In this document: in pieces, positions 11,062 through 21,132 of the stretch | Layout of the letters: every line of letters begins with the position of its first letter | How positions within the stretch are numbered: position 1 is the first letter of the stretch | DNA from: Alopecurus myosuroides | Taxonomy: Eukaryota; Streptophyta; Magnoliopsida; Poales; Poaceae | Direction: 5' to 3' | NCBI GenBank assembly: GCA_028641055.1 | Contig: CM054059.1 | Coordinates: forward strand, 107,830,263-107,894,262 | Length of the DNA stretch: 64,000 bases | The notes under the pieces: model-generated | Seen by the model: only the letters and a program-made list of their open reading frames with translations | Database searches by the model: none | What the model was told of the DNA's origin: nothing | Position numbers and translations under genes: made by a program

Positions 11062-13122
11062 TCAAGTCAAGCTCCTTGAATCAATCACATTTAGTTCATT
11101 CCTCAAGAACAAGAATCTTGCATCACCAAGTGGCTTCGTGAAAATATCCGCGAGATTGTCCTTGGTGGGCACATAAGATAGTGCAATATCCCCTCTTGCC
11201 ACATGGTCACGGATGAAGTGGTGGCGAATCTCAATGTGCTTAGTTCTTGTATGTTGCACCGGATTTTATGAAATCTTGATGGCACTTTCATTGTCACACA
11301 AAAGAGGCACTTTATCCAAATGAACTCCATACTCCTTGAGAGTTTGCCTCATCCATAACAATTGAGTGCTTGCACTTGCGGCGGCAACATACTCGGCTTC
11401 GGCGGTGGAGAGTGATATGAAATTTTGCTTCTTGGAGGACCAACTTACTAGGGACCTACCAAGAAATTGGCAAGCCCCATAAGTAGACTTCTTATCATCT
11501 TGATCACCCGCGCAATCGGAATCCGTATAGACATTAAGAGAAAACTGTGCCCCCTTTGGGTACCACAAACCAAATCTTGGGGTATGAACCAAATAACGAA
11601 ATATCCTATGGACCGCCACCAAGTGGCTATCCTTACGGGCCGCTTGATACCTTGCACACACACCTACACTCAAAACGATATCGGGTCTAGATGCACAAAG
11701 ATAGAGCAAAGAACCAATCATAGAACGATAAAGCTTTTGATCCACATCCTTACTCCCCTTTGGATTACGAGATAGGTGGCACTTGACTTGCATAGGGGAG
11801 GTCTTGATCTTTGCATCTTGGAAGTTAAACCTCTTGATCATGTCTTGGGTATACTTGGCTTGAGAAATGAAAGTCCCACGGGCCAATTGCTTGATCTCAA
11901 AGCCAAGGAAGAATTTAAGCTCTCCCATCATAGACATCTCGAACCTGTAAGTCATAAGCTTAGAGAACTCATTATTGAAAGCTTGGTTAGTTGAGCCAAA
12001 GATAATATCATCCACATAGAGTTGGCATATGAAAATCTCTCCTTTTACTCTCTTTGTGAAGAGAGTGGGGTCGATCTTCCCAACTTAGAAACCACGATCA
12101 TCTAACAATTCTCTAAGGTGCTCGTACCAAGCACGAGGTGCTTGTTTGAGACCATAGAGAGCTTTGTCAAGCTTGTAGACATGGTTAGGAAAGTTAAGAT
12201 CCTCGAACCCGGGAGGTTGCTTCACATATGCTTCCTCTTTGAGTGGACCATTCAAGAAAGCACTTTTCACATCCATTTGTTGCAACTTGAAATTGTGAGA
12301 AGAAGCATAAGCAAGGAGGATACGGATGGACTCAAGACGAGCCACGGGTGCGTAAGTTTCATCAAAGTCGATGCCTTCAACATGAGTGTAGCCTTGAGAA
12401 ACCAAGCGAGCCTTGTTCCTTATGACTATGCCATGCTCATCTTGCTTGTTCTTGAAAATCCACTTCGTGCCAATAACATTGTGGCAATTCTTGGGCTTCT
12501 CAACCAATCTCCAAACCTTGTTGCGCTCAAATTTATTGAGCTCATCATGCATTGCTTCAACCCAATCGAAGTCCTCAAGAGCTTCAAACACTTTCTTCGG
12601 TTCCACCATAGAGATATGAGCTTGATGTTCACAAAAGTTTGCCAATTGCTTTCTTGTGGATCTTCTAGTTTGAACATCCTCCAAGACCTTGTCGTCTTGG
12701 GCATCAATTTGCTTCAAAGCTCTTCTTATCCTTTTGATACGACGGGCTTCGATCTCCTCATTATTGCGAGGAGGGATCACTTGATCATCTTGATCATTTG
12801 GGTCCCCGTCTTTACCAACTTGGCCTTGATCATCATGATCATCAACAACAATGTCTTCAATACTTGCTTCAACTTGAGGAGAGGATGAAAAGGATGGTTG
12901 ATCTTGGCCTTGACCTTGACTCGCATTAGTGAGAGGAGTGGGTACGACTTGCGGAGTCACTTGGTCAATGAGAGGAGGGTCTTGAACATGTTCTTGGTTA
13001 GGTGTAATAGTTGGCTCCTTGGCTTGTTCTTCTATTGTAGAGGAGGGTTCCACTTGTGTAGAGCATAGTCCTTCTTGAGTCTCCATAAGGTGTCCCTCAA
13101 AGGGGCGGAAAAAATCCCACAC
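11062..13122 (-). pseudogene. Copia reverse transcriptase and RNase H, broken
   Basis: Minus-strand frame opening at 13122 with a low-complexity linker, then the RT core ([50 protein letters not shown]). After TAA at 12085-12087 the same frame continues with the YVDD box and FGSTN, then RNase H (YTDSDCAGDQDDKKST, LSTAEAEYVAA) and a second stop, TAA at 11266-11268. The final piece (VPTKDNLADIFTKPL) ends at 11062. Two nonsense changes in one frame. A frameshift at about 13100 separates it from integrase. Non-functional. Confidence 0.9.
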
Positions 13123-14126
13123 CCATCCTTCCTATGGCTTCTTGAGGTATTTCAACATCTACATTAGAATCATGAAATTGCGCCACTTGGGAGCCATCAT
13201 TTTCCTCGAAAACCACACTACAAGATTCTATGACAATCTGTGAAGTCTTGTCATAGACTCTATAAGTGTGGGATTCGGCACCGTAACCAACAAATATACC
13301 CTCAATAGTTTTGGATTGAAATTTAGACAACCTAACACCCTTGATCAAATAGAAGCACTTACAGCCGAATACACGGAAGAAGGAGACGTTGGGCTTGTTG
13401 CCGGTGAGGATCTCATAAGGGGTCTTGTCCAAGCCTTTACGGATGTAGAGGCGGTTGGAGGAGTGGCAAGCGGTGGATATGGCCTCGGCCCATAAATATT
13501 GGGGAGATGTGAATTCCGCCAACATGGTCCTAGCTATATCCAAGAGAGTGCAATTCTTCCTTTCGGCAACACCATTTTGTTGAGGAGTGTAAGTGGCGGA
13601 GTATTGATGACGAATGGCTTCTTCACTAAGGAATTCATTCAATGTATATTTCTTGAACTCCGAACCATTACCACTCCTAATAGCCATGATTTGCACATTG
13701 TGTTGACGTTGCACTTGGTTGGTGAAGTCGATGATGGTTTGTTGAGTCTCACTCTTGCACTTGAAGAAATATACCCAAGTGTATCTTGAATAGTCATCGA
13801 CAATAACCAAGCAATACTTCTTGCCTCCAAGACTTGCCTCGGGCACGGCACCAAAGAGATCAACATGGAGAAGCTCCAAGATCCTCTTTGATGAAATAAT
13901 AGTCTTGGATTTGTGCACCGTGTCATGCATCTTCCCTTCAACACACGACCTACAAACGCGATCCTTTGAAAGGGAAACATTTTCTTTTAGTCCGACAATA
14001 AGGCCACCTTTGTGAAGACTTTGCAAAGTTCTCATGTTGACATGGGACAAGCGGTGATGCCACAACCATCCCACGTCCGCCTTCCCGAAAAGACACATTG
14101 CTTGAGAGTTGGTTGACTTCGAAAAG
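13097..14126 (-). pseudogene. Copia integrase (GAG-pre-integrase plus rve core)
   Basis: Begins at the nested Gypsy boundary with residues just after protease, then the pre-integrase zinc motif (H-x3-H...C-x2-C: HHRLSHVNM ... CRSCVEGKMH) and the rve core: HVDLFGAVP, the second acidic residue in RSGNGSEFK (N where RSDNGSEF would have the catalytic Asp) and QQNGVAERKN with Glu. The change of Asp to Gly in RSGNG is a missing catalytic residue. An ATG at 14224, inside the Gypsy 3' LTR, is in frame, so the open frame is a Gypsy-LTR/Copia-integrase chimera of 375 aa. The frame ends at 13097 by a shift. Confidence 0.88.
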
Positions 14127-14605
14127 TGTCGTGGGATAATCACGGCAGATGTTACCAGGGGTAACTGATCTAGGGGCAAGTCGACACCGGTGTTTGGGAG
14201 AGGGTTTAGCTCAAAGGAAGGCATGGTTCAATTCGATCTGATAGCCGGCAATCGAAGTCGCCGGATCTCTATTCTCGATATGATAACTCGATTAGGGTTT
14301 ACACTGGATGCTCGATATCACGCGATATTGCTAGGGTTCTTAGATCTCTGTCTAAAACTATACCTGGGGGTCGGTTTATAAAGTACCCGTACCCCCTAGC
14401 TTATTCGGCAAGACACATCTCGGATCCTACCCGGATACGGCGCACTAACCATAACTTTCCTTTACAGTAACCCATAATCCGGGTCATTGGGCCCACAGGC
14501 TTGGGCCTCCACAAGCTTCTTTATTCTTAGCCGAATCCTGCACATCGTCCTTCGGGCCGGGTTATTCCTCGGAGCTTGGCATACCGGGTTAGCATCCCCC
14601 TGTCA
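14127..14605 (-). repeat. Gypsy 3' LTR
   Basis: TGTCGTGGGATAATC...CCCCCTGTCA on the plus strand; 479 bp; pairs with 23624-24102. It holds the ATG (14224 on minus) that also starts the gag ORF in the other LTR. Confidence 0.95.
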
Positions 14606-14989
14606 GTAGTCCCCATAATAGCCTGGGCTTCACGGATCTCCTTGAAGCGCTTGCTATTCCCTGCAAAGATATCGATCATACGGGCATATGAAGACCGGGT
14701 TAAGATGTTTTGATATTCAGCTAGGCCTTGCTCCTTGGTGGCCATATAATAACCTAAGTTTTCCCTCCAAACACCTTGGTTCAAACTTCTGGGTCCAAAC
14801 CATAATAACAATACCAAGATCCTATGCTCGTTAACCAATCCTGTCATCACGGGACGAATCCCCTTCTTTCTTTTATCCGGATGCTTTGCTCAATACTTGG
14901 CGCTCATCTCGCAGAAACTTTAGATAAATAGCCGTTTACCCCCATAATTCTCGGCTTCCACTCACCAAACCGAGCTTATCCATTTGCAC

Positions 14990-14998
14990 TATAAAAAA
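14990..14998 (+). promoter_or_regulatory. TATA box of the antisense gene
   Basis: CACTATAAAAAAGCCC, about 30 bp before a pyrimidine-rich start region at 15020-15070 and about 390 bp inside the 3' LTR. Position, spacing and the downstream spliced leader fit an RNA polymerase II promoter for the plus-strand gene starting at 15794. Confidence 0.6.
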
Positions 14999-15019
14999 GC
15001 CCCTTAGGAGTGACCCGAA

Positions 15020-15784
15020 CCCTAACGGCTCATTTCCCCCACTCCATTCCTTTCTCCCTCTGAGCTCTCTTTCTCCCTGAGCGCCACCACGGAAATTCCG
15101 CGCTCGTCACCGGAACCCATCGCCCGGAGGCTGCGCTCCGTCACCATTCGCCCCGCGCCGCCGCTAAGACCCGCCGGCGAATCCTTATCCGGCCCACCAA
15201 GAATCGCGAAGGGACACCAGGCTTGCGCCATCTGCCTCCGCAAGGCTTCCTTCAGATATCCTCCGGTAAACCTTTTGCACCCATTAATTTTCCCTCGCAA
15301 CCTTTGATTTCTTCCTCAGATTAGATCCAGATCGGCCCGCCTCGGATTTCTTGACTAGGCCGAATTAGAATACCCATAGTCTCTTCTAGCTCGCACAAAG
15401 GACGAAGCGCATGCTCCAATCCGCTCCCCTACTACCCACAATCATTACTCTTGCCACAAATCCAAAGATAAAACTTCCAATCTAGGCTCGAACTACCCAA
15501 AGTTTCCGCCTTCGCATCAATCACCCGGCTAGACCATTCCTTTTCAGTTCCTTTTATTCACGTCTGGAACCTAAGCCGCCGTCCATTGTATTCAAAAGGA
15601 TTCTTCATCATTTAGATCCCATAAATTTCACCACAATGCCTGATACCCGGAAACTTTCAAACTTTGCTCTGCAGGCTAACACCCGGATCTCCCGTAACTT
15701 TTCATACCTCAATATTATCCGGCCTATACTTAGCCGGCTCGCAACTTCCATGTCTTAATTTCCTTCTTACTTTGTACTCTGCAG
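15020..15784 (+). other. 5' leader and leader intron of the antisense gene
   Basis: The candidate leader exon ends at 15265 in CTCCG before GTAAAC. The candidate acceptor CTCTGCAG ends at 15784, nine bases before the ATG. A second acceptor-like CTCTGCAG lies at about 15667-15674, so the leader may be spliced in more than one way. Confidence 0.5.
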
Positions 15785-15793
15785 GTCAGCCAC

Positions 15794-18700
15794 ATGGCTC
15801 CCAAGAAACAGGGGAAGACCCCAACCAAGGCCAAGGCCACCAACACCATTTCTGCCAACTGGGCGCGGTCTATGGTCACAAAGGCCAATTTGGAGGAGCT
15901 GGTGGAACTGGGAATTCTTCCTCCTCAGGAAAATATCCAATGGAGGGTACCGGGTAAGGAGACCCGGCCCACTCCTACAAAAGATGAGGTAATTTGTTTC
16001 GTGGAACATGTGACCCGGGGTTTTCGACCACCGGGTCACCCTTTTTTCCGTGACGTCCTCAGCCACTACGGCCTTCGTGTCTTCGATATCGGACCCAATT
16101 CTGTGCTAAATATTTCCCATTTTATTGTCCTTTCCGAATCTTACTTGTGCACCCCGCCAAGTCTAGCCCTTTTTACCGAGCTTTTTCAATGCAAGCCATG
16201 CCGCGAAAGCGGTGATGGGGCGCTTCTCACTTGCGGCGGGGTTTCGATCCAGCGCCGCAAAAACTCTCTAATGCCACCCCTCACCCTTAATTCCCATGTC
16301 AAGCATTGGCAGCTTTCTTACTTCTACTGTCAAGACACTTCCCCACCCGGCCAAAAGAAACTGCCGGGTTATTCGGAGGGTCTTCTCGACATCTCTGATA
16401 AGTTTAGTGCCTTTGCCCCTAACTCGGATAGGGAGGCAATTCAACCCTTGCTAGCCAAAATCGCTACTCTTACAGCCCAGGGTCTCATCGGGCTCAACCT
16501 AGTAAAGACCTGGGTCGATTTTAGGATTCAGCCCAATTCCATCCGCACAAAGTTGATGTGCGAGTATTCAGGAGAACCTTCCGATCCGCTCCGATACTCC
16601 GATAACATCTTCGCACCTGGCGACACTCATAAAACCATCAAAGGTTTTTTGACGGAAAAGCTCGAGGTAATCCGGAACATATCCGGGTTAGAGCCCTTCA
16701 CGCTTGAAAACCCCGCCCCTGAGGTAAAAGTCCGATTCTGACGCCCTTACTTTCATTCTTTCCACTTGATACACTTGATAACATGTGCATTAACACCTTT
16801 CAGGCTGATGACGACTTTTGGAAAATCAACGCCTCCCCTAGCTCCGAAAGTCCAGAGGAGCAAGAGGCTGTTCACTCGGATGAAGGTACCCTTTGAATTT
16901 TATTTGATTCCTTTGAACTCGTCATAACCCCTTCATTTTCAACCATAACTTTGATGATATTCAGAACAAGAGGATGATGAGGAGGAAGACTCGGATGGCA
17001 AAGTAGAATCTGCCAGCGACGAGGATGAACCGGAACCGGCAACCAAAGTCGGATCCAAAAGAAAAGCTCAAGAGGCCACTTCCAAGGTTTCATATCCCCT
17101 CCTCGCATTCAATTCACATCACCTTAATGATATACCTGAGTTATCTTGACGTTATTCCACTGGCCATTCTTGAAGGAGTCGCCCATGATCAAGCGTAGGT
17201 CAACTCGAAATAACCCGGGTGACGACGCCATCAACCCGGGTATTTCTTCGACTCCCACTCGGCGGGCTGGTAATTATTCTATCTTTTCTCGACCGGCACA
17301 TCCCCCTTGAACTATTCTTATATGACATCTAACCTGACAATTTTCAGCCTCTCCCGAGTCTGATGACGGGTTTCCTTGTGACTTCGCGGTGAACACCGGG
17401 TAAGATCCCCTTCCAGATGCTCTTCCACACTTCATCACCCTTTCCTGACCGCGTATTTAACTGCTTCTTGATAACATTTACAGGGCCACGGTCGTCGTTA
17501 GCGACCAAGAGGGCATGGAAGACGAGGGCCCGGGTCAGGGGAGCCCGGCCGATAAGACTACAGCCGTGTCTGGCGGTGAAAAACAAACATCGCCGATTAA
17601 ACCGGACGCCCAAGAAACCGAGTATCCAATTGCTTCCCATGCGAGCAAGAAGAAGAAAGCCACAACCTTGGGTGCCGAAGGAGTGTCGGATTCCAATGCA
17701 CAAATGACCCGGGTTCCGCCTCCCTCTAAGAAGAAAACCTCTTCTCGGAATTCCCAAGGCCCCGGGTCTTCTGATACGGGTAAAGATACTTTTGATCAAT
17801 TGATGAACACGCTCCTCACCATGAAGGCTTCAGAGGGCGATATTTTAGAGCGCATGGCTGCAGAGCACCAGGTAAAAGCGCTTGTCATCTCATATTGCAT
17901 ATCTAGTCCCCAAGTTCCGAGTATGACTTGCAAAAGTTATGCTTGGTACTTCACGCCATATTTATCTTATCATAACATCCAACTGATGCTTGCCTTCCTT
18001 TCTACTTACAGGCACAGATAACTCGGTCTGATGAAACTTTACTGAAGACCGAACAACGTCTTCTTGCCGAGATAAAACGACGGGAAATCCTTGAGGATGA
18101 CATGGAAACTTTGAAGAAGGATGTTTCCAAATATAAGAAGAAGTGCCTCACCGCTCAGACCAACTTGAAGAATTTATCGGATCAAGTCACCGATACTTAC
18201 CAGATCTTACTTAGTAAGTTTTTGTCTGCCGACTAATTTCATGCTTCTTGTTATGCACCACTCTGGGTTACTGATACCTTCTTGCTTCTGTTTCAACTGC
18301 AGGTGCCAACCTTGCACCTCCAGAGGAAGATACTATTGCCAAGGCTAGGACCCTGAAGACTGTGCTCCGGACTTTCTTTGCCGGCACAAAATTTATATTG
18401 GACGCCATACATTGGCCCACAGAAGCCTATCCGGGTGAAGAGAATCTCGTCCAAGCCTGCTCCACTGTGCCTGGCTGGATTGAACTCTGGAAGCGTTCGT
18501 CCTGCCGCATTGGAATAACCCGGGCATTGACCTTGGCCAAAGCCTACTTTCCGAAGCTTGACCCGGCGAAGATAATATCCGGGTTTCCCGAGTTCAAGGC
18601 GGATGGTGCCAAATTTACGCCTAAGGACTTCAAGGCCATTCAGTCAGCAGTGCGCCCCTCTGCTACCACTTTAGCCGATAGCTTGGACCTGAATATGCTA

Positions 18701-18970
18701 ATGACTGCGTATGACGCCGATGGCAAAGTTATCACAGAGGAAGCACCCCCGCCCTTTGACCTCTTGGAGAAGTGGGCTGATCACTCGGCCAAAAAGAAGG
18801 AGGCAACTGCGAAGAGGGAGGCCGAGTTAAAATCAGGGCCATCCGCCTCTACACCGTCCGTCCTTCCACCTATCCGCCCTGGCGCGGTGAGTCCGGGTGG
18901 CTCTGCCAGGAAAGCTAAGCAGCAGGCCCAGGAGCAAGACCCGGAAGATCGCACTCAAGAGGCCGAGTAG
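15794..18970 (+). CDS. Eight-exon antisense gene, putative gypsy-type transposon (Transposase_28-like) protein
   Basis: Exons: 15794-16723, 16804-16885, 16965-17086, 17176-17269, 17348-17399, 17484-17871, 18012-18213, 18303-18970. All seven introns are GT-AG, short (78-140 bp), and the phases join to one frame of 845 aa ending in TAG. Exon 1 (310 aa) carries the pattern HPFFRDVLSHYGLRVFDIGP and NSVLNISHFIVLSESYL, which I match to the Pfam family named putative gypsy type transposon (PF04195). Exons 2-5 are acidic and Lys/Ser-rich, exon 7 is a predicted coiled coil (ETLLKTEQRLLAEIKRRE), and exon 8 has a helical domain and a basic Gln/Glu tail. Known relatives are antisense ORFs of Tat-lineage Gypsy elements (Grande, RIRE2 type). 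Splice sites are by eye. Function unknown. Confidence 0.8.
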
Positions 18971-20028
18971 GGTAATGATGTCATAATACCTTAGTCACGT
19001 GGGGCCTTTTCATTTGAACTATTTATCCTGCCAATGGTGCGCCTGTGCACTTCTGATACCAATGCCATAACTTGTAATGTACTTCTATTCGGTGACATAT
19101 TTTTGCGGCTTTCCCTGCCTTTTGATAATCGTGCTATTTTGTCTGTTCTTTTGAACTTGTTCTTGATACCCAGCTTTCTTTTTAGCTCCCTTTGTAAGAC
19201 TCGGTTTTTCCAAGACCAGGGGCTTTGATAAGTGAAATTTTCTTGAAATCCCTAAGACTCGGATGGTAGGGCCGTTCGAACCTTGGTATCCAAGTAGTTT
19301 GTTTCTGTTTCGAAGTCCCCAGTCCCCATGACCCAAAGTACGAGCCATGGGGGCGTGGCCTTTCTCAGAGGACAAATTATTTTTTACCAAGTCGAAACCC
19401 TAAGGCCACCCCGTGTAAGTACTGAAGTTATGCTTGATAGTCATTGAGTTTCCGGCTATCAGCCTTGTACTCTGCATAAACTTGTGGTTTAGATGACCCT
19501 TTTGACTATCTTATACTATAAGCCGGCTTTCGCGTGGATACCATGTTGTTACATCTATACGAAAACAGGGTCAGGCAAGTCCCATTGGGCTTCATGGCTG
19601 ATTGTAATCATAAGCGAACAAATCATGCCACTTTTAGTGCGAGTCACATCGAGCTTAAGTAAGAAAAGTCAAGAAAAGTTGGCTTCTTTGCCCAGTCATA
19701 AGATTGCAGCCGTACTCGTTTGCGAGTAATCGGCCCTTACAACTTATAGCTATCTATGCCGGGTCATTCGGGTTAGTGGCTGGTTACCTGAGCAACCAAC
19801 CCCCAAGACCTACATGCAATCGATGCTTTTGATGATATTGAATTATCGATGTCGCAGGGATACTACTTACTTGTAATCAGGGCGAAATGACATAGGACTT
19901 GATAACCATCTCTTTATTGATACTAGAAATTTTGGGTTAGCAGGCCGCCTCATTAAAAACCTTCCAGTCCCCTTAGGTACCCTGGGTAGGAAAAGAGCGT
20001 GTCTGAAACCTGCTGCCCGTTACATTAT
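18971..20028. other. Convergent 3' region between antisense gene and gag-protease
   Basis: About 1.06 kb with no convincing frame. Transcripts of the plus-strand gene and of the minus-strand element would meet here. The RT-RNase H-integrase block of an autonomous element would be expected on the minus strand from here towards 14606; none is seen. Confidence 0.6.
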
Positions 20029-21120
20029 TTAGTTCTTCATAAGCACTGGTCCGGGTCTGGCTTGACCAATGCACATTCTCCATATGTTCGATCTTTTCCT
20101 GATGAGTACCGGGTTTGCTAGCCAACCCGGGTGGGGTGTTCCCATGACTTGGCTGGTTGTGGGTGGCCGTGTAGCTTCTTCCTTTACAGCGGATTGCTTG
20201 GGGGAATCATCCTCGATTAAGGCCACCATTTTAGCATCTTGCGTTACCTTGGATTTTGTTCTTTCACCTTCAGTACTCGGCCTTTTTGATGTGGCTCTAT
20301 CCTCCGGGTCTGCTTGAGACCGGTAATGCTTGAGTTCTTCTTTTCTACAGGCCTGCTCGGCCATTGCTGCATCTCCTTCGTCGCATTCAGCCGCTATGTC
20401 TCGATTTCCATGTATGGTAATGGTCTTCTTGGGACCCGGGATTTTTAGCTGTAGATATACGTAACACGGCCTAGCCATGAATTTGGCATAAGCCGGCCTT
20501 CCAAATAGCGCGTGATAGGGGCTGCGCAATTTCACTACCTCAAAGGTGAGCCACTCAATTCGATAGTTATCCTTTGACTCTCCGAAAGCTACCTCCAATG
20601 CGATTTTTCCCTCGGGGCATGCCGAATGACCCGGCACTATCCCATGAAAAACTGTTGAGCTTTTTTGCAGTTGAGATTCCTTGAGACCCATGCGTAGGAA
20701 GGTTTCCCAATACAGTATATTGATGCTGCTTCCACCATCCATTAAAACCTTCTTCAGTTCGTACCCATTGACTTGCGGTGCGACTACTAGTGCCAAGACT
20801 CCTGGGTGTTCCACTCTTTCCGGGTGATCCCTTCTGCTCCATGTTACCTCCTGTTCTGACCATCTCAAGTATCTCGGGACGGCTAACGAAACTGAGTTGA
20901 CCGCTTGCTTCAGTATCTTTTTGTCCTTGTTAGAGCCTCCTGTGGTATGCACATGATATTGACCCAATTGTTTGGGGTTAGCCTGGAAGCCTCCTGCCCC
21001 CCCTTGGTTATTACTTTGATTTCCAGCCGCCGGGTTACCAGCTGGGGGTGGGCCGTTGCCCGGGTTTGCCCCTGGACCCGGTCCTCCTCCCCGCCCTGCA
21101 CCTCGCATAGCTCTGTGCAC
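20029..21120 (-). CDS. Gypsy protease-like ORF (gag C-terminus plus aspartic protease)
   Basis: 363 aa. Residues 1-70 are Gly/Pro/Asn-rich, continuing the end of gag. The middle has VLMDGGSSINILYWETF, the aspartic-protease active-site pattern D-G-S-type of Athila/Tat elements with the usual Thr/Ser shift to DGGSS, followed by HALFGRPAYAKFMA. The C-terminus is charged and stops where an autonomous element would enter RT. It starts 12 nt beyond the gag stop at 21133 in another frame, so it is either reached by frameshift or separated from gag by one indel. Confidence 0.75.
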   Translation of the reverse strand: MHRAMRGAGRGGGPGPGANPGNGPPPAGNPAAGNQSNNQGGAGGFQANPKQLGQYHVHTTGGSNKDKKILKQAVNSVSLAVPRYLRWSEQEVTWSRRDHPERVEHPGVLALVVAPQVNGYELKKVLMDGGSSINILYWETFLRMGLKESQLQKSSTVFHGIVPGHSACPEGKIALEVAFGESKDNYRIEWLTFEVVKLRSPYHALFGRPAYAKFMARPCYVYLQLKIPGPKKTITIHGNRDIAAECDEGDAAMAEQACRKEELKHYRSQADPEDRATSKRPSTEGERTKSKVTQDAKMVALIEDDSPKQSAVKEEATRPPTTSQVMGTPHPGWLANPVLIRKRSNIWRMCIGQARPGPVLMKN

Positions 21121-21132
21121 TTCCTCATTTTT

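Noticed and set aside
12118..12888. 256-aa plus-strand ORF
   Set aside because: Antisense to the Copia RT frame; composition follows the coding strand opposite.
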